Assembly: GCA_964439605.1 (NCBI GenBank)
Contig: CAYTPC010000146.1
Coordinates: forward strand, 19,074-83,073
Source of the DNA: JAITWT01 sp964439605
GTDB taxonomy: Bacteria > Pseudomonadota > Gammaproteobacteria > Burkholderiales > Burkholderiaceae_C
Direction: 5' to 3'
DNA length: 64,000 nt
Under the pieces are notes generated by a model. That model searched no databases. It was not told the DNA's origin and was given only the letters and a program-made list of their open reading frames with translations. The position numbers and the translations under genes are program-made. Positions 1-9,205 of the stretch are shown here, piece after piece. Numbering within the stretch: position 1 is the stretch's first letter; every line of letters starts with the position of its first letter.

Positions 1-556
1 TGGTCAAGCGCGGCGACAGGCCAAGACTGGGTTCGTCCAGCAGGATCAGGTCGGGCGCGGCCATCAGTGCCCGGCTGATGGACAGCATCTGCTGCTGGCC
101 GCCGGACAGCAGGCCAGCGTCTTGCGTGGCGCGCTCTTTCAGAATCGGGAAGTAGGCATACACCTGCTCCATGTCGCGCGTCACGCCGTCGCGGTCTTTG
201 CGGGTATAGGCGCCCATGAGCAGGTTGTCGCGCACCGACAGCAGTGGGAATACCTCGCGCCCTTCGGGGACATGCGACAGCCCCTGGCGCACGATGTAGG
301 CCGGGTCGCGGGCGGTGATGTTGCTGCCATTGAACTCGACCACGCCCTTGAGCGGATCAATGATGCCGGAAATGGTTTTCAGGATCGTGCTCTTGCCGGC
401 GCCATTGCTGCCGAGCACGGTGACGATTTGGCCCCGTGGCACTTGCAGGCTGATGCCGCGGATGGCTTTGACGGGACCGTAGGCGCTTTCAACGTTCAGC
501 AGCTTGAGCACGACGTTGGCGCTTTGACTGGCGGGGGGCGGCGGCGCGGCGGTCAT
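1..556 (-). CDS. livF: Branched-chain amino acid type ABC transporter ATPase LivF, 3' end cut by window edge
   Basis: Second ATPase of a LivFGHM importer; it would power uptake of branched-chain amino acids or related compounds at the inner membrane. 185 codons are visible from the ATG at 556. Walker A GSNGAGKST is at about residues 49-57, followed by an LLSGGQQQ signature and an LILLDEP Walker B. Roughly the last 50 residues of a typical LivF lie beyond the edge. The ATG overlaps the livG stop in an ATGA, so the two are translationally coupled. The family is clear; the substrate is not readable from an ATPase. Confidence 0.93.
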   Translation of the reverse strand, partial: MTAAPPPPASQSANVVLKLLNVESAYGPVKAIRGISLQVPRGQIVTVLGSNGAGKSTILKTISGIIDPLKGVVEFNGSNITARDPAYIVRQGLSHVPEGREVFPLLSVRDNLLMGAYTRKDRDGVTRDMEQVYAYFPILKERATQDAGLLSGGQQQMLSISRALMAAPDLILLDEPSLGLSPRLT

Positions 557-1368
557 GCCGTTCTCCTCAGTGAGGCTACGTCGTCGATCGAACCGAGATA
601 GGCCTCGGCCACGGCAGGATCGGCCTGCACTTCGCGCGGCGTGCCCGTGGCCAGCACCTGACCCTGGTTCATCGCCACCACGCGGTCGGACACGCGCGAC
701 ACCAGCGTCATGTCGTGCTCCACCATCAGCACGGTAACGCCCAACTCGCGCACGATGTCCTGAATCCAGAACGACATGTCGTCGGTCTCCTCGACATTGA
801 GGCCGGACGAAGGTTCATCCAATAACAAAAGCCGCGGCTCGGCGCACAGGGCGCGCGCCAGTTCCACCACCTTGCGCACGCCGTAGGGCAGGCCGGCCAC
901 CAGCGTCTCGCGGTAATGTTGCAAGTCGAGCAGGTCAATCACGTGCTCGACGCGCTCGCGTGCCTGCAACTCCGCCGCGCGCGTGGCGGGCGTGAACAGC
1001 AGCTCGCTCCAAAATCCCGTCTGCCGATGCGTGTGGCGCCCGATCAGCAAGTTGTGCAGAACCGTGGCCTGCTCGAACAGCTCGATGTTCTGGAAGGTGC
1101 GCGCAATGCCCAGCGAAGCCACCCGGTGCGGTGGCTGCGTCAACAGCCGGATCGTTCCGTGGGGTCCCGCGTAGTTGATCTCGCCGCTCGTGGGGGTATA
1201 GATGCGGCTGATCAGATTGAATACCGTGGTCTTGCCAGCGCCGTTGGGGCCGATCAGCGTGAGCACTTCGCCGCGCCGCACGTCGAAGCTGACATCGTTG
1301 ACGGCCAGCACGCCGCCGAAGCGCACGCGGAGGTTTCTGGCCGAAAGAAGGATATCGTCACTCATCAC
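553..1368 (-). CDS. livG: Branched-chain amino acid type ABC transporter ATPase LivG
   Basis: First ATPase of the LivFGHM importer, 271 aa, full length for the family. Walker A GPNGAGKTT is at residues 40-48, the Q-loop TFQN at 91-94, the signature LPYGVRK at 160-166, and Walker B LLLLDEP from 180. The non-LSGGQ signature is normal for LivG, which usually has LPYGxxR. It shares ATGA overlaps with both livM upstream (1365-1368) and livF downstream (553-556), so the operon is tightly coupled. Pairing with LivF as a heterodimer is inferred from the family. Confidence 0.95.
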   Translation of the reverse strand: MMSDDILLSARNLRVRFGGVLAVNDVSFDVRRGEVLTLIGPNGAGKTTVFNLISRIYTPTSGEINYAGPHGTIRLLTQPPHRVASLGIARTFQNIELFEQATVLHNLLIGRHTHRQTGFWSELLFTPATRAAELQARERVEHVIDLLDLQHYRETLVAGLPYGVRKVVELARALCAEPRLLLLDEPSSGLNVEETDDMSFWIQDIVRELGVTVLMVEHDMTLVSRVSDRVVAMNQGQVLATGTPREVQADPAVAEAYLGSIDDVASLRRTA

Positions 1369-2441
1369 TTCAACCTATCGGACTTCTGGAAGGTCTTCTG
1401 ACGCTTGAACATGCCCTTGCGGTAGAAGGGAAACAGCTCCAGCCAGGTGCGAATTTTCAGCCAACGGCCATACAGGCCAAGAGGCTCGAACAGCACGAAC
1501 GCAATCAGTACCACGCCGTACACCACGGCCTGAAGGCCCGGCGCTTGGCCGATGGCGTCGGGCAGATAGTCCTTTGCGAGCGCGATCAGTTGCGGCATGG
1601 CGATCAGGAATATGGCGCCCAGGAACGCGCCATGCACTGAACCGAGGCCGCCGACCACCACCAGCAGCAGCAGGTCCACGGATTGGAAAATGCTGAACTG
1701 ATCGGGCGACAGAAAGCGCAGCTTGTGCGCGTACAGGGCGCCGCCCAGCCCGGCCAGCGCGGCCGAGAAGGCGAACGCCAAGGTCTTGTAGCGTGCCAAA
1801 TGAATGCCCATGCTCTGCGCCGAAATCTCCGAATCGCGGATAGCGACGAAGGCGCGTCCAGTTGGGCTGCGCAGCAGGTTGAGCGTACCCAGGGTTACCA
1901 GCACAGTGGTCACCAGGCAGATGAAATAAAAACCTTCCGATGAATTAATCTGCCAACTGAAGATGACGGGCGGCTTGACGTGCATGCCGGCGTTGCCACC
2001 AGTCACGCTTTCCCAGCGCGCGAACACCTCCTCGACGATGAAGCCGAACGCCAGGGTGGCAATAGCCAGATAGATGCCCTTGACGCGCAGCGCGGGCAAT
2101 CCGACCACCACACCGACCGCAGCCGCCAGCACGGCCGCGCAGGCCATGGCGATCGGGAACGGCACCCCCAGATTGGTCAACACCGCTTGGGTGTATGCGC
2201 CCACCCCCATGAAGGCGGCGTGCCCCATCGAGAATTGACCCGTGAAGCCGGACAGCAGCATCAACCCCAGTCCGACGATGCCGTAAATCAGCACGAAAGT
2301 CAGTTGAGCCAGCCAGTACGCCGGCATCAGCCAAGGCGCGGCCAGCAATAGCAGCAATAGCAGCGAATACCAGAACACGTGGCCGCCGTGCTTGGCCAGG
2401 CGGATGTCCTGCTCATAACTGGTCTTGAAGATGAAGCGCAT
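1365..2441 (-). CDS. livM: Branched-chain amino acid type ABC transporter permease LivM
   Basis: Inner-membrane permease of the LivFGHM system, 358 aa, with many hydrophobic segments. The family-typical stretch GLNLLSGFTGQFSMGHAAF is present in variant form near residue 60 (LMLLSGFTGQFSMGH). The GGLGSVHGAFLGA-type loop near residue 260 is the usual coupling region. The N-terminus is longer than average and the C-terminus ends in a basic tail. The stop overlaps the livG start. The substrate could be leucine, isoleucine and valine, or amides, urea or aromatic acids, because this permease family is broad. Confidence 0.93.
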   Translation of the reverse strand: MRFIFKTSYEQDIRLAKHGGHVFWYSLLLLLLLAAPWLMPAYWLAQLTFVLIYGIVGLGLMLLSGFTGQFSMGHAAFMGVGAYTQAVLTNLGVPFPIAMACAAVLAAAVGVVVGLPALRVKGIYLAIATLAFGFIVEEVFARWESVTGGNAGMHVKPPVIFSWQINSSEGFYFICLVTTVLVTLGTLNLLRSPTGRAFVAIRDSEISAQSMGIHLARYKTLAFAFSAALAGLGGALYAHKLRFLSPDQFSIFQSVDLLLLVVVGGLGSVHGAFLGAIFLIAMPQLIALAKDYLPDAIGQAPGLQAVVYGVVLIAFVLFEPLGLYGRWLKIRTWLELFPFYRKGMFKRQKTFQKSDRLK

Positions 2442-2455
2442 CGCGGTTCAGGCCC

Positions 2456-3331
2456 TTATACCTTCTTGCGCAGCCGTTCGCCGAACAGGCCGTTGGGCCT
2501 GATCATCAGCATGAGCAGCACCACAATATAGGCGGCGGTGTCCTTGAATCCTTCGGGCAAATAAAAGCCCGCCAGCGACTCGATCACCCCGATGATCAGC
2601 CCGCCCACGATGCTGCCCGGCAAGCTGCCAAAGCCGCCGACCACCGCCGCCGGAAACGCTTTCATGCCAATCAAGCCCATGTTGGCATGGACGAAGGTAA
2701 TGGGCGCCAACAGCAGCCCGGCGACCGCCGCCACCGCCGCCGCCAGCCCCCACGCCAGACCGTTCAGCCGCTTGACCGGAATACCCATGTAGTACGCCGC
2801 CAGTTGGTTCTGTGACGACGCCTGCATGGCGATGCCCAGTTTGCTGTACTTGAACATGACGTACAGCCCCGCGCACAGCAGCGTGGTCACGGCGATCACC
2901 ACCAGTTGCTCGGCGCTGAGCACCAGTTCGCCGAAGTTCCAGGTCATATCCTTGTATGGCACTGGCAAGGTGTGGGTTTCGGTGCCGATGCCGGGAATGA
3001 CCGTAATCAGGCCGCGCGCCACGTAACCGATGCCGATGGTCAGCATCACGACAGAAAATGCAGGCTGGCCCAGGATGGGCCGGATGATGATGCTCTCCAG
3101 CAGTACGCCGAACACCGCCATCGCGGCAATGGCCGCCAGTACCGACAGCCAGAAGGGGAAGCTCAGCATCGTCATGCACGCCAAGCCACAGAACGCGCCC
3201 AGCATCATCAGCTCACCTTGGGCAAAACTGACGGTCTCGGTAGCCTTGTAGATCAGCACGAAGCCGAGCGCGATCAAGCCGTAGATGCAACCTTGGGCGG
3301 TGCCACTGATCACTAACTGCAGAAATTGCAA
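2456..3331 (-). CDS. livH: Branched-chain amino acid type ABC transporter permease LivH
   Basis: Partner permease of LivM, 291 aa, highly hydrophobic, with the family-typical IYGLIALGFVLIYK near residue 17 and a VVGGFGSLPGSIVGG coupling loop near residue 235. The best start is a TTG at 3331, since a GGAGAGA ribosome-binding site lies just upstream and the encoded MQFLQLVISG matches LivH N-termini. It is the first gene of the transporter operon. In many liv operons the binding protein lies next to livH; here only an unrelated binding-protein fragment (3382-3708) lies upstream. Confidence 0.93.
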   Translation of the reverse strand: MQFLQLVISGTAQGCIYGLIALGFVLIYKATETVSFAQGELMMLGAFCGLACMTMLSFPFWLSVLAAIAAMAVFGVLLESIIIRPILGQPAFSVVMLTIGIGYVARGLITVIPGIGTETHTLPVPYKDMTWNFGELVLSAEQLVVIAVTTLLCAGLYVMFKYSKLGIAMQASSQNQLAAYYMGIPVKRLNGLAWGLAAAVAAVAGLLLAPITFVHANMGLIGMKAFPAAVVGGFGSLPGSIVGGLIIGVIESLAGFYLPEGFKDTAAYIVVLLMLMIRPNGLFGERLRKKV

Positions 3332-3380
3332 ACTGTCTCTCCGGTCGAGTATGTGGTCGTCGTCGATACATACCGTTTAT

Positions 3381-3409
3381 ATTATGAAGAGCGCAGAAAA
3401 CAGTACCAA
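3381..3409 (-). promoter_or_regulatory. Probable sigma-70 promoter of livHMGF
   Basis: On the minus strand TTGGTA (3404-3409) is followed by a 17-nt spacer and CATAAT (3381-3386). That is 4/6 and 5/6 matches to the -35 and -10 consensus. It lies about 50 bases upstream of the livH TTG. It also lies within the 3' part of the preceding binding-protein fragment, which argues that this fragment no longer needs its own reading frame. Confidence 0.5.
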
Positions 3410-3708
3410 AAAACCCTAACAGGTTCCTGAATTATGGTTTTGGATTGGGGATTTTTGTTTTTTAGGTGTTTTGCCTCTTGTGCATTTGCCGGGAGTCGCA
3501 TCGGCAATAAACATACCGGGATTTTCCGGTTCTCCGGTTCGTATCCCAGATGTCTCATGGCGGCGAGGAAAACTTGCCTGACCTGACCAGCGGATCCGCC
3601 TTCTGGTGCAATCTGACCCAAGGATAGTGTTGCAGGTTCGTCGGCCGATGCGACGGACGCCGTCATGGCAATGGCCAATGACAGCGCCCGACTTATCGTG
3701 GCAAGCAC
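3382..3708 (-). pseudogene. Truncated ABC transporter substrate-binding protein (ABC_sub_bind / PF04392-like) fragment
   Basis: An open frame of 108 codons encodes a convincing signal peptide (LSLAIAMTASVASA, cleavage near residue 22). Then comes a start that resembles the N-terminus of PF04392-type binding proteins, including MRHLGYEPENRKI, which parallels the family's RELGYVEGxNI. After about residue 65 the similarity stops and the frame runs through Lys/Asn-rich sequence and the liv promoter. Intact members are about 320 aa, so this looks like a 5' remnant. It could still make a short secreted peptide. The family assignment is from memory of the motif, without a search. Confidence 0.5.
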
Positions 3709-3786
3709 GGCAGCCTTGCTTTTACTGCATCAATGACGGCCAACCGGGGGTTTACTGAATTTTGGATTTCCACCGGCGGCCGTATT

Positions 3787-4629
3787 TCACCGGTTGTTCC
3801 GCTGCATGAACACCAGTTTCTCGAACAGCGTCACGTCCTGTTCATTTTTGAGCAAGGCACCCACCAGCGGCGGCACGGTCACCTTGTCGTCCTTGCTTTG
3901 CAGGGCTTCGAGCGGAATGTCCTCGGCCACCAGCAGCTTGAGCCAGTCGAGCAGTTCGGATGTCGACGGCTTTTTCTTCAGGCCAGGCAGGTTGCGCACG
4001 TCGTAGAAGGTCTTCATCGCCGCCGTCAGCAGCGTCTGCTTGAGATCGGGGAAGTGCACGTCAACGATGCGCTTCATCGTCTCCGGATCAGGAAACTTGA
4101 TGTAGTGGAAGAAGCAACGGCGCAAGAAGGCATCGGGTAGTTCCTTCTCGTTGTTGGAGGTGATGAACACCAGCGGCCTGTGTTTGGCTCGAACGAGTTC
4201 GCGCGTCTCATAGCAGTAGAACTCCATGCGGTCGAGCTCGCGCAGCAGGTCGTTGGGAAACTCGATGTCGGCTTTGTCGATTTCGTCGATTAGCAGCGCA
4301 ATCGGCTCGTCGGCCGTGAAGGCCTGCCACAGCACGCCCTTGACGATGTAGTTCTGGATGTCCTTGACGCGCTCGTCGCCCAGTTGCGAGTCGCGCAAAC
4401 GGTTCACGGCGTCGTACTCGTACAGACCCTGCTGGGCCTTGGTGGTCGATTTGATGTGCCATTGCAGCAGCGGCAAGCCCAGCGCTTGCGCGACCTCCTC
4501 GGCCAACATCGTTTTGCCGGTTCCGGGTTCGCCCTTGACCAGCAAAGGCCGCTTGAGTGTGATGGATGCGTTGACCGCCAACATCAGGTCTTGTGTGGCG
4601 ACGTAGTTATCAGAACCTTGGAATTTCAT
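3787..4629 (-). CDS. MoxR-family AAA+ ATPase
   Basis: 280 aa AAA+ ATPase of the MoxR group, chaperone-like enzymes that usually work with a von Willebrand factor A (VWA) protein to insert metals or mature enzyme complexes. Walker A GEPGTGKT is at residues 33-40, Walker B ALLIDEID at 111-118, sensor-1 FITSNN at 155-160, and LRR with a candidate arginine finger at 169-171. The C-terminal lid is complete. No VWA gene is adjacent: upstream is emrB and downstream is the binding-protein fragment. Partner and client are unknown. Confidence 0.88.
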   Translation of the reverse strand: MKFQGSDNYVATQDLMLAVNASITLKRPLLVKGEPGTGKTMLAEEVAQALGLPLLQWHIKSTTKAQQGLYEYDAVNRLRDSQLGDERVKDIQNYIVKGVLWQAFTADEPIALLIDEIDKADIEFPNDLLRELDRMEFYCYETRELVRAKHRPLVFITSNNEKELPDAFLRRCFFHYIKFPDPETMKRIVDVHFPDLKQTLLTAAMKTFYDVRNLPGLKKKPSTSELLDWLKLLVAEDIPLEALQSKDDKVTVPPLVGALLKNEQDVTLFEKLVFMQRNNR

Positions 4630-4789
4630 TTTGGGCGCAAGGAGTTAAAGCAACAAAGACAAAAAGCGTACCCGAGTTTTGGCCTTCTTACGGGCCGTGT
4701 TGTCACCTATGCGATGCGGGCGTGCCAAAGCGACGTCGAAAAGACGATGAACAGGCGCTAAAAAAAGGCCTGAACAAGCTGGCAGCGTT

Positions 4790-6349
4790 TTAATGCGCCC
4801 CGGCCGCCGCATCAGCCGCGCCTGCGTCGTGTGAGGGCCTGGCGAGCCACACAAAGGGGATCAGCGCCAGGAACAACAACGCCGAAACGTGAAACACGTC
4901 GGAAACCGCCAGCATGAAAGCTTGCTGGTCAGTGAGCCGGTTCAGTTGCATGAGTATCTGCTGGGCGCCCAGGCCCGCGCCATCCAGGCCACGGATCGCA
5001 CTCGTCAGGGCCGCATTGCCGTTGTTGATGGTTTCTGCCAGTTGCGCATGATGCAGCGTGGCGCGGTGGTCCCACAGCGTGGTGGTGATCGAGGTGCCCA
5101 TCGCGCCGGCAACCATGCGCAGGAAATTCGACAGGCCCGATGCCGACGGAATCCGCTCGGCCGGAATGCCTGAAAGCGTGATCGTCACCAGCGGAATGAA
5201 AAAGCAGGCCGTGGCGATCCCCTGGATGATGGTCGGCACCATGATCGTGCCCAGATTGGTGTCGACGGTGAAGTGCGAGCGCATCCACAGCACCAGTGCA
5301 AACACGAGAAAGGAGACGGTGGCATAGCGCCGCGGATCGACGCGCGCGATGGTCAGGCCGACCATCGGGGTCAGTATCACCGCCAGCAATCCGACGGGAG
5401 CCATCACCATTCCCGCGATGGTGGCGGTATAGCCCATCCATTGCTGCAACCACAGCGGCAGGATCACTACGTTGCCGAAGAACAGGCCAAACCCGACCGC
5501 CATGACCACTGATCCAGTCAAGAAATTGCGACCCTTGAACAGCGAGAGATCAACGACCGGATGCTTGTCGGTCAGTTCCCAGATCAGGAAAAAACAGAAC
5601 CCGACCGCCGCCACCACCGCCAAGGCGACGATCTGGCCCGAGTGGAACCAGTCCAGATCCTTGCCCTTGTCGAGCATGATTTGCAGCGCGCCGACCCAAA
5701 CCACCAGCAGCGCCAGGCCGACCGCGTCGATGGGCACTTTGCGCGTCGCGCTCTCGCGCTTGTGATAGATCGCCCAGACGATGCCCGCGGCGATCAGGCC
5801 GCCCGGAACATTGATATAGAAAATCCACGGCCACGAGATGTTGTCGGTAATCCATCCGCCCAGCAGCGGTCCCATCACGGGCGCGATCAGCGTGGTCATC
5901 GACCACATGGCCATCGCCGTGCCGGCCTTGGCCCTCGGGTAGGAAGACAGCAGCAGCGTCTGCGACAGCGGAATCATCGGCCCGGCGACGAAGCCTTGCA
6001 GCACCCGAAAGGCGATCAGCATCGTCATGTTCGGCGCCAGGCCGCACAGCGCCGAGCTGACGATGAACAGCAGTACGCTCAACAGAAACAGCCGCACCTG
6101 CCCGAAACGCTGGGTGAGCCAGCCCGTCAGCGGCACTGCGATCGCATTGGCGACGCCGAAGCTCGTGATGACCCACGTGCCCTGCGAGATACTCACCCCC
6201 AGATCGCCGGAAATGGCCGGCAGCGACACGTTGGCGATCGACGAATCGAGCACGTTCATGAAGGTCGCCGCCGACAGGGCGAGCGTGCCCCACACGCGCG
6301 CGGCGCCTTCAAGCGGCGGCAACGGCTTGAAGGACGAAGCGGCAGTCAT
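4790..6349 (-). CDS. emrB: EmrB/QacA-type (DHA2) MFS multidrug efflux transporter
   Basis: 519 aa inner-membrane proton antiporter with about 14 hydrophobic segments. The N-terminal FMNVLDSSIANVSLPAI is the DHA2 motif in TM1, TWVITSFGVANAI follows, and GWLTQRFGQVR is the loop 2-3 motif A. It is last in the order marR - outer membrane factor - emrA - emrB. Together these should form a tripartite pump that moves hydrophobic drugs or fatty-acid-like compounds from the inner membrane directly to the outside. Only about 50 bases separate it from emrA, so they are cotranscribed. Substrates cannot be read from the sequence. Confidence 0.93.
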   Translation of the reverse strand: MTAASSFKPLPPLEGAARVWGTLALSAATFMNVLDSSIANVSLPAISGDLGVSISQGTWVITSFGVANAIAVPLTGWLTQRFGQVRLFLLSVLLFIVSSALCGLAPNMTMLIAFRVLQGFVAGPMIPLSQTLLLSSYPRAKAGTAMAMWSMTTLIAPVMGPLLGGWITDNISWPWIFYINVPGGLIAAGIVWAIYHKRESATRKVPIDAVGLALLVVWVGALQIMLDKGKDLDWFHSGQIVALAVVAAVGFCFFLIWELTDKHPVVDLSLFKGRNFLTGSVVMAVGFGLFFGNVVILPLWLQQWMGYTATIAGMVMAPVGLLAVILTPMVGLTIARVDPRRYATVSFLVFALVLWMRSHFTVDTNLGTIMVPTIIQGIATACFFIPLVTITLSGIPAERIPSASGLSNFLRMVAGAMGTSITTTLWDHRATLHHAQLAETINNGNAALTSAIRGLDGAGLGAQQILMQLNRLTDQQAFMLAVSDVFHVSALLFLALIPFVWLARPSHDAGAADAAAGAH

Positions 6350-6399
6350 GCAGCGATTTTGACGAATGCGCCCGGATGGATCGCCCGGTTACCGGCCGC

Positions 6400-7710
6400 T
6401 CAATCCGAATGACGGTTGGTGTGAACGGGCAGCAGGGGCCGGCCAAAGTTGGCCGCGATGACGCGCCTGACCTCGGCATCGGCGCCACGGTCGAGGTCGC
6501 TGTAGACCTGCGTTTGCGCCAGCGGCGTCTGGCGCGGCGCGTTGGCCAGCATCTTGCCGCTGCGGTCGCGCACGTCCACTTCGGCGTCCATCGACAGGCC
6601 CACGCGCAGCGGATGCGTTTTGAGCTGTTCGGGATCGAGTTCGATGCGCACCGGCACGCGCTGTACCACCTTGATCCAGTTGCCGGTGGCGTTCTGCGCC
6701 GGCAGCAGCGAGAAGGCTGCGCCAGTGCCCACGCCCAGTCCGGCCACCTTGCCGGTGTACTGCACTTTGCCGCCGTACATGTCGGCGGTGAGCGTGGCCG
6801 GCTGGCCCAGGCGGATGTTGCGCAACTGCACTTCCTTGAAGTTCGCATCGACCCATACACCTGCGAGCGGCACCACCGACATCATCGGCGTGCCGGCCGC
6901 CACGCGCTGGCCCAATTGCACGGTGCGCTTGGCCACGTAGCCATCGACCGGCGCCAGCAGCCGCGTGCGCTGGAGCGCCAGGTAGGCCTCGCGCACCTTG
7001 GCGGCGGCGGCCTGCACGCTCGGGTGCTGCTCGATGCTGGTGCCGTCTGTGAGTGAGCGGTTGCTCGCAAGCTGCTCGCGCGCGGCGGTCACACCGGCCT
7101 GCGCGGAGGCCAATGCGCTCTTGGCGTTTGCCAGGGCCGTCTCGGCATGGTTGAGTTCTTCCTTGGACACCGCGCCATTGCCGGACAGCGCACGGCGGCG
7201 TTGCAGGTCGTCCTGTGCGCGTGCGATATCGCTCTGTGCCTTGGCGATGTCGGTCTCGCGCAGCGTCACTTGCGCCGCCAGCGAGCCATTGTTGAGATAC
7301 AGCGTGCGCACTTGCCGTACCGCCTGTCCGAGCGCGGCTTCGGCCTGCTCGAGCGCCACCTTGGCATCGGCCGGATCGAGCTGGACCAGGAGTTGGCCAG
7401 TTTTGACGAAATCGGTGTCATCGACCATGAGGGTCATGACGGTGCCGCCGATTTGGGGCGTGATCTGGATCACGTTGCCCTGCACATAGGCGTTGTCGGT
7501 TGATTCGTAGCGGCTTGCCACCATCCACTCGTACAAGCCCCAGCCCGCGGCAGCGACGACGACGACCGCCGTGAGCATGCCCAGGGCGCGGCGGCGCTTG
7601 CCGTCGGCCGCCGAAAAACGGGAAGCGGGGGAGAGCGCCGCACGGCCTGCCACGGGCGCGGCCGGCGCCTGGGCGGCAGACGCTGGTTGTTTGTTCTGAC
7701 TGTCTGTCAT
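6400..7710 (-). CDS. emrA: EmrA-type membrane fusion (HlyD family) subunit of efflux pump
   Basis: 436 aa periplasmic adaptor. A Pro/Ala-rich cytoplasmic N-terminus is followed by a single membrane anchor (about residues 44-62). Then come the DNAYVQGNVIQITPQIGG lipoyl/barrel start typical of EmrA, a long alpha-helical hairpin rich in Ala, Glu and Gln (about 110-220), and VDGYVAKRTVQLGQRV in the second lipoyl half. It should link EmrB to the outer membrane factor encoded just upstream. The gap to that gene is 28 bases. Confidence 0.93.
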   Translation of the reverse strand: MTDSQNKQPASAAQAPAAPVAGRAALSPASRFSAADGKRRRALGMLTAVVVVAAAGWGLYEWMVASRYESTDNAYVQGNVIQITPQIGGTVMTLMVDDTDFVKTGQLLVQLDPADAKVALEQAEAALGQAVRQVRTLYLNNGSLAAQVTLRETDIAKAQSDIARAQDDLQRRRALSGNGAVSKEELNHAETALANAKSALASAQAGVTAAREQLASNRSLTDGTSIEQHPSVQAAAAKVREAYLALQRTRLLAPVDGYVAKRTVQLGQRVAAGTPMMSVVPLAGVWVDANFKEVQLRNIRLGQPATLTADMYGGKVQYTGKVAGLGVGTGAAFSLLPAQNATGNWIKVVQRVPVRIELDPEQLKTHPLRVGLSMDAEVDVRDRSGKMLANAPRQTPLAQTQVYSDLDRGADAEVRRVIAANFGRPLLPVHTNRHSD

Positions 7711-7738
7711 GGTGTGATGTCTTTCAAAATGCGGTGTA

Positions 7739-9205
7739 TCAGGGCTTCAGCGCGGCCGCTTCCGGGTCGTAGCCGCCACCCAGCGCATGGGCAAGCCCCA
7801 CTTGGGCATCCAGCGCCCGCGCGGCCAGATCGACCCCCTCGCGGCGTTGCGCCAGGACGCTGGTTTCAGCCGTCAGTACGTTCAGATAGTTTCCGAGTCC
7901 GGCGCGGTAGCGCTGCAGTGAAATCGCGTAGGCGCCTTCCGCGGCCGCCTGTCCTTGGCGCTGCTGCACCTGCTGGCGCGCGATGGATTGCACCGCGGTG
8001 ACCTGGTCGGCCACATCGCGCACCGCGTCAAGCACCGTGGCGTTGTAGCTCTCGATGGCGGCGTCCAGATCGGCATTCTTGCCGTGCAGGTTGGCGCGCA
8101 GCCGCCCGCCCTCGAAGATCGGCAGCCGGATCGCCGGCCCGACGCCCCACTGTTGGCTGGCGGATTTGAACAATTGATCGAAACCCAGGCTCTGAAAACC
8201 GGCAAAGGCTGCGATATTGATGTTGGGATAGAACTGGCTTTTGGCATTGGCCACATCCTGAGTGGCCGCTTCGACGCGCCAGCGCGCGGCCGCCACGTCG
8301 GCGCGGTGGCCCAATAGATCGGCCGGAATGCTCGCTTGTAATGGAATGGCTTTGAAAGCGTCGAGCTTGGGCGGCACGAGCGCCTGCGTCGCGCCGGGCT
8401 GGCCCACGAGCGCGTCGAGCGCATGCCGGGTCTGTTCGATCTGCTCATCGAGCGCTTCGATACGCTGGCGCGCCTCGGGCAGGCCGGCTTCGCTCTCGCG
8501 CAATTCAAGCATCGAGTCCAGTCCGGCGGACACGCGGTCGCGCACCAGATGCAGCGCATCCTGGCGCTGCGCGAGCATGCGCCGCGCCACATCTTGCTGG
8601 CCGTTCAGGCGCGCCCACTGGATATAGCCGCGGGCCACGCGTGTGGCCAGCAGGATACGTGAGGCCGACGCTTCGGCCTGCGCCGCATTGACCGTGCCGA
8701 TGGCCGCCTCCAGCGCCGAGCGGTTCTTGCCGAAGAAATCCAACTCCCAGCTGCCGTTGAACTGGAACGTGCCCATCTCCCGCACCGAACCGCCCAGCGG
8801 CGGCGGATAAATGAAGTTCTCGCTGAACTTCTGGCGTGTCAGGTCGAGCCCGGCGCCGATCTGCGGCCAGTCGGCGGATCGGGCTACGCCCGCAGCCGCC
8901 TGCGCGCGTTCAACCCGGGCATACGCAATCTGCAGATTAGGGCTGTCTTTCAGGGCCTGGTCGATCAGGGCGTTGAGTTGGGCGTCGCCAAACGCCAGCC
9001 ACCATTGCGGATCAACCGTGTTGGTATCGATCTGGGCGATCACGTCGTGCGCCACGTCGGCGCCCAGGCCGAGCGACTCGGCATCGCGCAGATGAGCCTG
9101 CGAAGAAATGCCCGACATGTCGGCACAGCCGGCCAGCAGGACAAGCGCGGCCGTTGCCGTCGCCAGGGCGCGGCGCCCGAAGCGATCAGGAATGGCGGGA
9201 CTCAT
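7739..9205 (-). CDS. NodT/OprM-type outer membrane efflux lipoprotein
   Basis: 488 aa outer membrane factor forming the TolC-like exit duct of the pump. From the ATG at 9205 the N-terminus is a lipoprotein signal with lipobox LLAGC (residues 23-27), and Cys27 is the acylated residue. Two outer membrane efflux repeats follow. The open frame extends further upstream, but GGAG nine bases before the 9205 ATG and the signal peptide favour this start; another ATG at 9220 is also possible. The start overlaps the marR 3' end by 20 bases, which couples translation to the regulator. Confidence 0.92.
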   Translation of the reverse strand: MSPAIPDRFGRRALATATAALVLLAGCADMSGISSQAHLRDAESLGLGADVAHDVIAQIDTNTVDPQWWLAFGDAQLNALIDQALKDSPNLQIAYARVERAQAAAGVARSADWPQIGAGLDLTRQKFSENFIYPPPLGGSVREMGTFQFNGSWELDFFGKNRSALEAAIGTVNAAQAEASASRILLATRVARGYIQWARLNGQQDVARRMLAQRQDALHLVRDRVSAGLDSMLELRESEAGLPEARQRIEALDEQIEQTRHALDALVGQPGATQALVPPKLDAFKAIPLQASIPADLLGHRADVAAARWRVEAATQDVANAKSQFYPNINIAAFAGFQSLGFDQLFKSASQQWGVGPAIRLPIFEGGRLRANLHGKNADLDAAIESYNATVLDAVRDVADQVTAVQSIARQQVQQRQGQAAAEGAYAISLQRYRAGLGNYLNVLTAETSVLAQRREGVDLAARALDAQVGLAHALGGGYDPEAAALKP

